Assembly: GCA_012514255.1 (NCBI GenBank)
Contig: JAAZAP010000088.1
Coordinates: 1-17,016 of the forward strand
Source of the DNA: Bacteroidales bacterium
GTDB taxonomy: Bacteria; Bacteroidota; Bacteroidia; Bacteroidales; VadinHA17
DNA length: 17,016 nucleotides
Direction of reading: 5' to 3'
Below, in pieces: positions 1 to 7,298 of the stretch (positions are counted from its first letter, which is position 1; each line of letters starts with the position of its first letter). The notes under the pieces are model-generated. The model was not told the origin of the DNA and searched no databases. It was given only the letters and a program-made list of their open reading frames with translations. The position numbers and the translations under genes are program-made.

Positions 1-220
1 CATCCCATGCATCTGCGCTTGATTCCTTAATGTCTTTCAACTTCGACTTGCCTTCATCCATCTTGAGCTCCAGCTTGTCAATGTTCTCCTGGTATTTGAG
101 CTTCTTCTCTGCCGTTGCATTCCTGGCTTTCTCCCTGAGCCTGTCGATATCATCTCTCCACTCGTCTAACTGGTCCTGGATTTTCTTCTGATAGGTTTCT
201 TTTTGTTCCTGATTTTCCAT
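1..220 (-). CDS. Coiled-coil protein, possibly sll1863-like stress family (C-terminus cut by window edge)
   Basis: An open frame starts at the ATG read leftward from 220 and stays open to the left edge, giving 73 complete codons. The visible N-terminus opens MENQEQKETYQKKIQDQLDE and is almost entirely charged Glu/Lys/Asp/Arg with regularly spaced hydrophobics (DRLREKAR, KLKYQENIDKLELKMDE), typical of a long alpha-helical coiled coil. There is no signal peptide or membrane segment, so it is probably cytoplasmic. It resembles the small soluble coiled-coil proteins annotated as sll1863 family stress response proteins, but that is by composition and pattern only. The stop codon of the upstream coiled-coil gene lies 45 nt away on the same strand, so the two are probably co-transcribed. 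The family call is tentative; that it codes is fairly secure from the uninterrupted, amphipathic frame. Confidence 0.7.
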   Translation of the reverse strand, partial: MENQEQKETYQKKIQDQLDEWRDDIDRLREKARNATAEKKLKYQENIDKLELKMDEGKSKLKDIKESSADAWD

Positions 221-265
221 TTTTTCTAAAATTAATTGTGTTTTGACTTTTGATGTATTGCCTGC

Positions 266-1165
266 TCAATAGAGCCTGACGGTGTTCAGCTTGTCAATAA
301 AGTGCTGAACAACAGCCTGCTGAGCATCAATTTTTGATTTCATTACTGACTGTTCATTCTCATTTCTGGGAATTGATTTGTCAGCCTGGTCTATTGCTGA
401 CCTGGCCTTGTTTATCTTCCTTTCTCCCTTGCTGATGTCCTTCTGTAGTTTTTTTCTCCGTTTTTCAAGCTCTTTTATCTGAGTGGCCATGGCATCCCTG
501 CCGGCGCCCACAGGCATTGCCATCATCTCATTGTTCTTGTTGATTATCTCGTTTGAGAGAAGGCTTAGTTCATTATGCTTGACAAGAAGCTTCTCCTGCT
601 CATCATTGACGTTACCACGCTGTTTCCTTGCCGTTCTCTGGGTACGTGCCTTACTGCTTTCAAGGCTGCCCAGATCCTTGTTCAGGTCGCGAAGTATCTT
701 CTCTTCAGCCGCCAGCTCATCCTTGATAAAGTCAATGTACTGTGATTTGGCAAACTCTTTCAGGTAGTTCCTGGCAGAGGTCAGCTGCAGGTCGCCCACG
801 GCCGCTTCCACATACTGATCCTTCTTTAGCTCAATGGAGACAAGCAATCTGCTCAGTGTATCCTCATTCATCAGCCGGCTGTAGATGTTAACCGGAGCAG
901 GGGAGATCTCCTTGACAATGGCGCCGAAGATCGTCATCTCGCCATTTTCAGTCTGCACTTTTGATTTAGTGCCCGTTTCCTGTAACTTGATCCAGTTCTT
1001 GAGCACATTGTCAAAGCCGGCTTCGGGAATGGTGACATTGAAACCTGGATACAGATAGTTGCCGAACTGTACACTGTCCTCAAGCACCTTGATCGGTTTC
1101 TGTCCGTGGAGTCCCGGCGCTGCAACCAGCAGAACCAGGCATAAAATAAGATAGGGATGTTTCAT
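266..1165 (-). CDS. Secreted coiled-coil protein of unknown function
   Basis: This 299-residue protein begins with a clear signal peptide (residues 1 to about 21: basic start, hydrophobic LILCLVLLVAA, cleavage near GLHGQ), so it is exported to the periplasm or outer surface; no lipobox cysteine is seen. Residues about 22-125 form a mixed, probably beta-containing domain that I do not recognise. Residues about 135-290 are a long charged alpha-helical region rich in Glu, Lys, Arg and Gln with heptad-like spacing, predicting coiled coil, broken by a short Gly/Pro/Met-rich turn (MMAMPVGAGRDAM). No catalytic motif is visible. A Bacteroidetes-type promoter lies just upstream, and a second coiled-coil gene follows 45 nt downstream, so the two may share a structural or stress-related role. 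The start is supported by the signal peptide. Confidence 0.8.
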   Translation of the reverse strand: MKHPYLILCLVLLVAAPGLHGQKPIKVLEDSVQFGNYLYPGFNVTIPEAGFDNVLKNWIKLQETGTKSKVQTENGEMTIFGAIVKEISPAPVNIYSRLMNEDTLSRLLVSIELKKDQYVEAAVGDLQLTSARNYLKEFAKSQYIDFIKDELAAEEKILRDLNKDLGSLESSKARTQRTARKQRGNVNDEQEKLLVKHNELSLLSNEIINKNNEMMAMPVGAGRDAMATQIKELEKRRKKLQKDISKGERKINKARSAIDQADKSIPRNENEQSVMKSKIDAQQAVVQHFIDKLNTVRLY

Positions 1166-1189
1166 CTGCGATTAGTTTAGATCATCATT

Positions 1190-1221
1190 CAAAGGTATAT
1201 TCTTTTCCTGTAAATCTACAA
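1190..1221 (-). promoter_or_regulatory. Bacteroidetes-type sigma promoter for the secreted coiled-coil gene
   Basis: Read on the minus strand, TACCTTTG (1197 to 1190) matches the Bacteroidetes -7 consensus TAnnTTTG exactly. A TTG (1221 to 1219) lies 21 nt upstream, within the usual range for the -33 element. Transcription would start near 1183, about 18 nt before the ATG at 1165. This suggests that the two leftmost genes have their own promoter rather than depending on read-through from the patatin gene. Confidence 0.5.
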
Positions 1222-1255
1222 TTTTCAGTAATAAAAATCAAGCCCTGAGGATCAC

Positions 1256-2122
1256 CTAGCCCTGCTCCGGGCCGGCTACTGCCCTGACTGCCCTCTCACC
1301 TTCCCTGATGATCTCTGCCGCCTTGTAAAAATCATAGGTTCCATACGATTCCCTTGAAATGCGTACCATGATGTCTATATGGTAATTCCTGAGCGTCAGG
1401 GCACCTATCTGTGTGAGCATGATACTGATGCTCCTGTTGTTCAGGTTGAATATGCCTATGTCGTCCTTTTTATTTTTAGGAATATGAGTGCCTGTGCGGT
1501 CATTGATTTTCTTAATCTTCCTGAGATGGCTCTTTTCTGTAATCTCCTCCTTCGGCTCTGCCTCGATATGCGGGATGTCGGCATTTACATCAACAACGGC
1601 AAGTAGGTCGCCGTCTGACCTCTTCACCCTGTTTATTGGTATCGGATTCACCAGTCCGCCGTCTACAAAGTAGTCGCGCCCCATCCTGAAGGGCTGGAAG
1701 AACGTGGGGATAGAGATTGATGCCCTGATGGCATCAAACAGGCTGCCTGCATTGAAGATACGCTCACGGCCCCTTATGAGGTCCGTGGCAACGGCGGAGT
1801 AGTGTATAGACAGATCCTCAATCCTGCGGTCAGGGACAATCTCCTTTATCTTTTCCATCACCCTGGTACCCTTGACTAAACCCTTTCTGCTAATACTGAT
1901 GTCTGTAAGCTTCAGTACTTCCATCATGTCAAGGGTAGTTACCCACTCCTCAAATTCACGGAGACGACCGGAGGCATAAATGCCTCCCACGAGTGCACCC
2001 ATGGAGGTACCGGCCACCGATGTAATGTTGTAACCATTCTCTTCCAGTACTTTTATTGCTCCTATGTGGGCAAAGCCGCGTGCCCCGCCACTTGATAAAA
2101 CCAGTGCCACATTCTTTCCCAT
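1256..2122 (-). CDS. Patatin-like phospholipase (RssA/NTE-type)
   Basis: This 288-residue cytoplasmic patatin-domain lipid acyl hydrolase should cleave fatty-acyl esters of phospholipids with a Ser-Asp dyad. The oxyanion-hole loop GGARG is at residues 12-16, the nucleophile elbow GTSMG at 38-42 (Ser40), and the catalytic Asp sits in DGG at 154-156, followed by LVNPIPI. The spacing is typical of bacterial RssA/YlbK-like single-domain patatins. There is no signal peptide, and the outer-membrane barrel found in PlpD-type patatins is absent. The region after about residue 195 is lysine-rich (KEEITEKSHLRKIKKIND) and is probably the mobile C-terminal cap. It lies 69 nt downstream of the methyltransferase-like gene and 90 nt upstream of the coiled-coil gene. 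The physiological substrate is unknown. Confidence 0.92.
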   Translation of the reverse strand: MGKNVALVLSSGGARGFAHIGAIKVLEENGYNITSVAGTSMGALVGGIYASGRLREFEEWVTTLDMMEVLKLTDISISRKGLVKGTRVMEKIKEIVPDRRIEDLSIHYSAVATDLIRGRERIFNAGSLFDAIRASISIPTFFQPFRMGRDYFVDGGLVNPIPINRVKRSDGDLLAVVDVNADIPHIEAEPKEEITEKSHLRKIKKINDRTGTHIPKNKKDDIGIFNLNNRSISIMLTQIGALTLRNYHIDIMVRISRESYGTYDFYKAAEIIREGERAVRAVAGPEQG

Positions 2123-2138
2123 TATTTTGATCTTTATT

Positions 2139-2160
2139 GTTTACAGTATCTGTGGTAAAC
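2139..2160. promoter_or_regulatory. Perfect 6-bp inverted repeat upstream of the patatin gene (possible operator)
   Basis: GTTTAC (2139-2144) and GTAAAC (2155-2160) are exact inverted copies separated by 10 nt. They lie 16 nt before the patatin start codon, in the 69-nt gap after the methyltransferase-like gene. A 16-bp centre-to-centre spacing could suit a dimeric regulator bound over about one and a half helical turns, but no cognate regulator is encoded here and chance is possible. Confidence 0.25.
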
Positions 2161-2191
2161 GCTCCGGCGCGTCCCCCCTGCCTTGTCCTCC

Positions 2192-3208
2192 TCAGGCCTC
2201 CCTTGTCAGTTCATCAGCCATGGAGGAGAGGAACAAAAGGTTTTCTGCCGGCGTCTCCGGGGTAACCTCACATCCGGCGGAGAGAATGGCACGGCCTCCT
2301 GCCTCGCTGAAAAAATCCCTGCAGCTCCTTCTGATTATCTCATTGTTGCCGTCCTGAACCACTGAGACCGGATCACTCTTTCCTGAAAAGAGCTGCCCTG
2401 AACGCAGCAGGTGCAGTACTCCGTCCACCGGCCCTGTCCGGTGATCGATGTCAACAATGTCTGTTCCGGTTCTGATGACGTCAGGCAGGATGGCGGAGAT
2501 ATTGCCGCATATGTGAATCTTGGCATACGCCCCCAGGGAATGAATATGATCAACAAGCATCTTCTCCCGTTCAAAACAGAATTCACTATAAAGCTCAGGC
2601 GAGATAAGTGAGCAGACTGAATCACCTATACCAATGCAGTGAGCACCCGCTTCCACCTGGGGGGTGATGAATGCAATGGCGCTTTCTGTAATGATATCCA
2701 GTGCTTTATGTACCTTATCAGGATATTCGTACAGGTCTGTCATGGCCTTGTTGATATCCCTTATATCACAGTATTCCGCCAGGGGTCCCTCTGCCCAACC
2801 GCAGACAAGCATTCGTCCATCTGTTTCCCTGGAATATATCTCAATCTCTTCAACACGGGCACGCATCCTTCGGTGATCACCCGGGTCAAGGACCTTCATA
2901 CGGTCAATATCTTCAATCTCTTCAATGGCATGACGCTCCACCCTGGGAAGATCATCCTCAGGGTAGGTGAGAAGCGTTCCGAAAGCCTCCGCCTCGGCCC
3001 AGGGATCAGACATGGTGTTTACCCAGTCTGACCTGAAACCATCGGCACACCTTATGTTTGCCTTGCACTTGTGTGCGGGGCTGAGGCAGAAATCGCGGTA
3101 GCGCACCCCTGAATGCAGGGCGGCAAAACGCATAAGAATGGGATGGAAGGGAATACGGTCAGTGACTTTTCCCTCAATAAATCTTGTGCTCCTTTCAAGT
3201 GAGTTCAC
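2192..3208 (-). CDS. Uroporphyrinogen-decarboxylase-superfamily protein, MtaA/MtbA methyltransferase type
   Basis: This 338-residue TIM-barrel protein belongs to the URO-D superfamily, but its active-site features are those of the zinc-dependent methyltransferase branch (MtaA/MtbA, methyl transfer to or from corrinoid proteins) rather than haem synthesis. The likely zinc ligands are His232 and Cys234 (KIHICGN) and Cys313 (ILSAGCEVTPETP). The RQAGR signature near the N-terminus of true HemE is absent; MRFAALHSG stands in its place. The start is GTG at 3208: the same frame is closed upstream at the stop of the neighbouring gene, no in-frame ATG lies between, and AAGGA sits about 9 nt upstream. 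It follows the SIS-domain gene by 21 nt, so it is likely in the amino-sugar operon. Its methyl donor, acceptor and partner corrinoid protein are unknown. Confidence 0.85.
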   Translation of the reverse strand: MNSLERSTRFIEGKVTDRIPFHPILMRFAALHSGVRYRDFCLSPAHKCKANIRCADGFRSDWVNTMSDPWAEAEAFGTLLTYPEDDLPRVERHAIEEIEDIDRMKVLDPGDHRRMRARVEEIEIYSRETDGRMLVCGWAEGPLAEYCDIRDINKAMTDLYEYPDKVHKALDIITESAIAFITPQVEAGAHCIGIGDSVCSLISPELYSEFCFEREKMLVDHIHSLGAYAKIHICGNISAILPDVIRTGTDIVDIDHRTGPVDGVLHLLRSGQLFSGKSDPVSVVQDGNNEIIRRSCRDFFSEAGGRAILSAGCEVTPETPAENLLFLSSMADELTREA

Positions 3209-3229
3209 CCTGTTGGTCCTTATACTGTT

Positions 3230-3991
3230 TCATACCCCGGCAATCCTGCGCTTATACTCTGTCAGAGCTTCATCAAGCCTCTCCCTGGCGGTGGTGTCAC
3301 CCGGCACATTGTGGCTCGGATGGATATAGAGCTTTACTCCCCTGTCAGCCAGTATCTCCGCAACAGTGGCAATTGTCATCCAGACACAGGTCACGAAGGC
3401 CATTGTAGATACCGGACCAATCTTGTCATGATGGTTCCTGAGTTTCACCGAGGCATCCTCAATAGGTGCGCAGGTGTCAACCACAATGTCGGCGATATCA
3501 AAGATGGTCTTTCCTGATGTATGCCTTGTCTTCTTGCCCTTCGCGGCTGCGGCGGAACCGAAAACAACCACCTTCATGCCCCTCTTTTTAGATTCAAGGG
3601 CAATGTCAATGTTGACATTGTTTATCCCTGAATGAGAGAAGAGCCACATGGTGTCACGCTCATCAAAGGTATAACCCTTCATTATCTCAACACCGTATCC
3701 CTCAACCCTCTCCAGGAAGACGAACTGGTGAACACCCATCTCACCGGTAATATGAGTAAAGAAGCTGAGCGGTATCTCAATCATCGGATGAAAACCTACA
3801 AAGCCGCCTATTCTGGGATACATCTCTTCAATGGGAAGGGTGGCATGACCGCACCCGAAAGTGTGAACCCACCGTCCGCATTCAATTGTGCCTGCCATGA
3901 CCTCGGCAGCCCTGCGTATATTTTCCATCTGTGTCTCTTCGATGCGATTCATCACATCCCTGGCATTGCCAAGCCATTCAAGTGCAAGCAT
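3230..3991 (-). CDS. SIS-domain phosphosugar-binding protein (sugar isomerase/UPF0309-like)
   Basis: This 253-residue cytoplasmic protein has a sugar-isomerase (SIS) domain, the fold of phosphosugar isomerases, deaminases such as AgaS and the MurQ etherase. GCGHA at 46-50 and LFSHSGINN around 118-125 form the Ser-rich phosphate-binding loops (Ser119, Ser121), followed by the classic strand KRGMKVVVFGSAA. An N-terminal helix (residues 5-35) precedes the domain, as in UPF0309/MurQ-like proteins. It lies between the MFS transporter gene (21 nt upstream) and the methyltransferase-like gene (21 nt downstream), in a set that includes nagA and a ROK kinase. No nagB-type deaminase is present, so conversion of the deacetylated amino-sugar phosphate is a reasonable inferred role. 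The exact reaction is not shown by the sequence. Confidence 0.85.
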   Translation of the reverse strand: MLALEWLGNARDVMNRIEETQMENIRRAAEVMAGTIECGRWVHTFGCGHATLPIEEMYPRIGGFVGFHPMIEIPLSFFTHITGEMGVHQFVFLERVEGYGVEIMKGYTFDERDTMWLFSHSGINNVNIDIALESKKRGMKVVVFGSAAAAKGKKTRHTSGKTIFDIADIVVDTCAPIEDASVKLRNHHDKIGPVSTMAFVTCVWMTIATVAEILADRGVKLYIHPSHNVPGDTTARERLDEALTEYKRRIAGV

Positions 3992-4012
3992 GTTTGATTG
4001 TTTTTTACTGAT

Positions 4013-5179
4013 TTATCTATCTGTTTTTCTGAGTCTTTCAAATATAACTGTTGCAATGATAATAAGCATTGTCAGTGCGACGAAAGTGAACCAGGTGAGA
4101 TATTTAATGCCATGATTCTCTGCTACCACTCCCATGGTGTAATTAACCAGCATGTTACCCAGCAGTCCGATCACCAGAACGAAGCTGAAGGCCGTCCCTG
4201 AGAGATCAGGATACCTGTTACCCACCAGTCCCAGCATGGTGGGAAATCCTGCCGCAAGGCCCGCTCCCAGGAGGAAGAGCCCGGCCGCTGCCGGTATCAC
4301 GGACCGGCTCAGACTGAAGAGGATTAAGGCAACTAATATTATTCCAAAGGAGACAAAAAGCAGCCTCCTGGCCGTCATCTTCCGAAAGATAGTGCCTATC
4401 ATCAGGCGCATGATGGTCATCCCTGCCACGGAGCCAGATAATCCCATCAGGGCTGCCTCCTGTGGTGCGGCTGTTCTCTCCATCAGGTAGGTGGTTGTCC
4501 AGTTGTTGATCAGTCCCTCAAGCGAACTCTGGAAGAACAGGAAAAAGGCTATCAGGAGTAGCGTTATATCCCTGAAGAGGGCACCTTCCTGTTTCAATGA
4601 GATACCTTCTGCCTGCTTTGCTGCGGGGAAATGAACCATGGCGAACAGTATGCCGGCAGCCAGTGCCAGCACTCCCGTACCTGCCACAACGGCCTCAAAC
4701 TCCACACTCTTCTTCAGCAGGCTGAGCAGCAGTGGCATGCCCAGGGCTCCTATGCCGAAAAAAACTCCCAGAATACTCAGATCAGCTCCCTTGCCTGACA
4801 CGCTTATGTCAGCTACCACGGCATTGGTGGCGCCGTTGATGGCGCCGCCGCCCAGACCGAAGAGCAAGACGGATGCTGTCAGTATCCAGGCAGTGTTGGT
4901 GAAGGCAAGCCCTTCAAAGCCGGCGAACATGAGGAATGCAGAAACGGCCAGGAGCGTCCTGTAACCATACCTGTCACACACCGGCCCGAACAGGAGTGAA
5001 CCGGCAATTATGCCCACAGGCAGCAGGGAAAAAAGCGTCCCGGCTTCCACCGAATCCAGGGAGTGTTTTATTCTCAGGTCAGGCAAAACGGAACCAAGCA
5101 TAATGAGTCCGATACCAAAAAGCAGCATGCCCAGGCAGGCCGACCAGAATACCAGTTGTCTGTTATATGTCACTTTCAT
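4013..5179 (-). CDS. MFS sugar transporter, inner membrane
   Basis: This 388-residue major facilitator superfamily permease has about 12 hydrophobic segments. The loop 2-3 signature GPVCDRYGYRTL (residues about 65-76) matches MFS motif A, and there is a central cytoplasmic loop around residues 186-205 (KQAEGISLKQEG). Gly-rich helices (LLFGLGGGAINGATNAVVAD) resemble the FHS/FucP-like sugar:proton symporters common in Bacteroidetes. It begins one base after the ROK kinase stop codon (TGA-G-ATG), which implies translational coupling, and it sits inside the nagA operon. Import of the amino sugar, or of a derivative used by the neighbouring enzymes, is therefore the likely role. Substrate cannot be read from the sequence. 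Confidence 0.88.
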   Translation of the reverse strand: MKVTYNRQLVFWSACLGMLLFGIGLIMLGSVLPDLRIKHSLDSVEAGTLFSLLPVGIIAGSLLFGPVCDRYGYRTLLAVSAFLMFAGFEGLAFTNTAWILTASVLLFGLGGGAINGATNAVVADISVSGKGADLSILGVFFGIGALGMPLLLSLLKKSVEFEAVVAGTGVLALAAGILFAMVHFPAAKQAEGISLKQEGALFRDITLLLIAFFLFFQSSLEGLINNWTTTYLMERTAAPQEAALMGLSGSVAGMTIMRLMIGTIFRKMTARRLLFVSFGIILVALILFSLSRSVIPAAAGLFLLGAGLAAGFPTMLGLVGNRYPDLSGTAFSFVLVIGLLGNMLVNYTMGVVAENHGIKYLTWFTFVALTMLIIIATVIFERLRKTDR

Positions 5180-5180
5180 C

Positions 5181-6143
5181 TCAATTATTTTTCTGGCTGA
5201 TGTGTTTCATTGCCAGGAAGCCGGCCCCGTAGACGCCTGCATCACCGGCCAGGGATGATGGCTCAAAGCTTACCTGCTTTATGCTGATGGGTTGTGCCCA
5301 CTTCTCTGCCTCCTGCCTTATCGCAGGTATCAACTCTATGGCAGGCCCGAAGACTCCTCCGCCAAAGATTATCTTTTCAGGATTGAAGAGACTCACCAGG
5401 TTGGCGGCGGCCATACCCCAGTACTCAACAGCAATATCAATGATAGTAATGGCAGCTATATCACCCTTGATGCGGGCAGCGAAGACATCCTGAGAGGTAA
5501 CCTTTTCTCCCGGACTCTTTCGCAGCTCTCCCTGGTACTTCTCATTCTTCTCCAGGTATTCGGAAGCCTGCCTTGCAATTCCTTCACCGGAGGCGTAATA
5601 CTCAAAATTGCCACAGAAGGTGTACTTGCTCCTGAAAGGCATTGACAGGGCCATCCAGCCTACGGCCCCTGCAATATCATGTGACCCGCGAAGCAGCTCG
5701 CCGTTGACAGTTATGCCGGCACCAATACCTGTACCCACCGCCAGGTAGATGGCATCCCTGCAACCGCGGGCATTGCCCTTCCATATCTCCCCGGAGATGT
5801 AACATGACCTGTCGCTCTCAATAATAACCGGTACGTCTGCCGCAATGGTGGAAACCTCTCTGAGGAGAGGATAATCATCCCATCCGGGTATGTTGGGAGC
5901 CCAGACGGTGCCTTTCTCTCTCCGGCTGATGCCCGGAACAGAGATGCCGATAGCTTCCACCGGATCGCCCTCATTCTCTGCGGCAGTCTCTTTCACTGCG
6001 GCATTAACCGCAATCAGCTTGCCCACCTCCGGACCCCTGCGGTCATCAAGGGCAATGGTCTCCTTCGATCTCATGTTGCCCTCACGGTCAAAGAGGGCAA
6101 AGGTTACCTTGGTACCCCCAAGATCTATTCCAAGAAATGCCAT
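5181..6143 (-). CDS. ROK-family sugar kinase, atypical (zinc motif eroded)
   Basis: This 320-residue actin-like ATPase of the ROK family probably phosphorylates a hexose or N-acetylhexosamine. The phosphate loop is GIDLGGTK (5-12), the second nucleotide motif is AVGTGIGAGI (135-144), and the catalytic Asp is probably Asp111 in ESDRS, in place of the usual NDAN. The family zinc/sugar region is strongly altered. Where most ROK proteins have GEIGH followed by CxCGxxGCxE, this one has GAVGWMAL (159-166) and a lone Cys in TFCGNFEYYASGEG. The zinc-binding His, the sugar-contacting Glu and most of the cysteines are therefore missing. It starts 4 nt after the nagA stop and is followed one base later by the transporter. 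It is likely still a kinase, but sugar recognition must differ from GlcNAc kinase NagK or glucokinase. Confidence 0.88.
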   Translation of the reverse strand: MAFLGIDLGGTKVTFALFDREGNMRSKETIALDDRRGPEVGKLIAVNAAVKETAAENEGDPVEAIGISVPGISRREKGTVWAPNIPGWDDYPLLREVSTIAADVPVIIESDRSCYISGEIWKGNARGCRDAIYLAVGTGIGAGITVNGELLRGSHDIAGAVGWMALSMPFRSKYTFCGNFEYYASGEGIARQASEYLEKNEKYQGELRKSPGEKVTSQDVFAARIKGDIAAITIIDIAVEYWGMAAANLVSLFNPEKIIFGGGVFGPAIELIPAIRQEAEKWAQPISIKQVSFEPSSLAGDAGVYGAGFLAMKHISQKNN

Positions 6144-6147
6144 CTCA

Positions 6148-7260
6148 TTATTCTTTTAGATTTGTGATTCCGTTAAAACAGACTCCCTTCAGCCTCATCT
6201 CACTGTCAAGGATCACCAGGTCAGCCCTGCAGCCCGGCGCAATCACCCCCCTGTCTTTTGCCTTTATGAGGCAGGCAGGGCAGAGGGTTGCCATCCTTAT
6301 GGCTTCATATTTATCTATGCCTGCATGAGTGATGCAGTTTCTGACTGCGTCAAGCATAGTCAACCTGGCCCCCGAGAGGGTGCCGTCAGGAAGAGTGTAC
6401 CTGTCCTCCTGCCTCACATGCCTGTAGGCACCGGTCTCATTCTCCTCCACGGCATCAGAAACGAGGAAGAGTCTCTCCTTCATCACCCTTCTGGCAATGG
6501 CCAGCATTGTATAGTCTACATGTATCCCGTCAGCAATAATGCTTGCAAATACCTTATCTGACATGAAGGCAGCGCCTGGCAGCCCGGGATCACGGTGATG
6601 CAGCGGGGTCATGGCATTGAAGAGATGGGTAGTGGTTTCAATACCCGCCTCATACCCTTCGGTAGCCTGCCTGAAGGTGGCGTTGCTGTGGCCTGCCGCA
6701 ACCGTGATGCCATGATCTCTTAGCATGGTAATGATCTCAGGTGAGCATTCCTCCGGGGCAACCGTCATCATCTTGATTGTGTCACCCGCCTCTGCCAGCA
6801 GCGCCGCCACATTTGATGCCGTCGGCTTCCTTATCAGCTCCGGCGCGTGAGCACCACGCTTCTCATGGCTTATAAAGGGACCTTCCATGTGGAGCCCCAT
6901 CACAGCCGGATGAGAAGACTCCCTGATGGTTCGGAATGCAGCCCGGTAAACCTCCTCCCCATTGGTAGGCAGAGCCAGCAGAAAACTGGTGGTGCCTGTG
7001 CCAACTATTGATCCGGTTATCAGCTCAAGAGCCTCCGGCGAGGGATCAGAGGAGAAGAGATAACCACCTCCTCCGGCAATCTGCAGGTCAACCATCCCCG
7101 CTGTCACAAGGCCGCCGCCACAGTCAACGGTTACTGCGTCAACCGGTACGGCATCCCTGTCAGCAAAGCCTTCAATATGGTCACCATTAATGATAAGAAC
7201 CTGATTGTCTACCAGCTCGGTGCCGGTGAAGAAAAGTGCATTATGGAAGATTGTACGCAT
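6148..7260 (-). CDS. nagA: N-acetylglucosamine-6-phosphate deacetylase
   Basis: This 370-residue amidohydrolase-superfamily enzyme should remove the acetyl group from GlcNAc-6-phosphate in the cytoplasm, giving glucosamine-6-phosphate and acetate. The family landmarks are in order: GMVDLQIAGGGG (55-66), HMEGPF with metal-ligand Glu126, GAHAPE (136-141), GHSNAT with His191, THLFNAMTPLHHRDPG with His212, ADGIHVD (243-249) and LVSDAV with catalytic Asp269. Length is normal for the family. It is the first gene of the tight nagA-ROK-MFS-SIS-URO-D set, with 4 nt to the ROK gene, and lies 38 nt downstream of the PrsW gene. No promoter consensus is evident in that gap, so transcription may come from upstream. 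No nagB partner is in the window. Confidence 0.95.
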   Translation of the reverse strand: MRTIFHNALFFTGTELVDNQVLIINGDHIEGFADRDAVPVDAVTVDCGGGLVTAGMVDLQIAGGGGYLFSSDPSPEALELITGSIVGTGTTSFLLALPTNGEEVYRAAFRTIRESSHPAVMGLHMEGPFISHEKRGAHAPELIRKPTASNVAALLAEAGDTIKMMTVAPEECSPEIITMLRDHGITVAAGHSNATFRQATEGYEAGIETTTHLFNAMTPLHHRDPGLPGAAFMSDKVFASIIADGIHVDYTMLAIARRVMKERLFLVSDAVEENETGAYRHVRQEDRYTLPDGTLSGARLTMLDAVRNCITHAGIDKYEAIRMATLCPACLIKAKDRGVIAPGCRADLVILDSEMRLKGVCFNGITNLKE

Positions 7261-7298
7261 GACTGTGTTATGCTATCATCTGTTTATTACGGCCCTGA

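Noticed and set aside
2192..3208. Calling the URO-D superfamily gene hemE
   Set aside because: The HemE N-terminal substrate-binding signature is absent, and the zinc-ligand His/Cys/Cys pattern of methyltransferases is present.
4152..4964. Long plus-strand open frames within the MFS transporter gene, and similar opposite-strand frames elsewhere (for example 483-767, 2639-3031, 9013-9345)
   Set aside because: They are antisense to genes with clear family motifs, and their translations show no recognisable domains.
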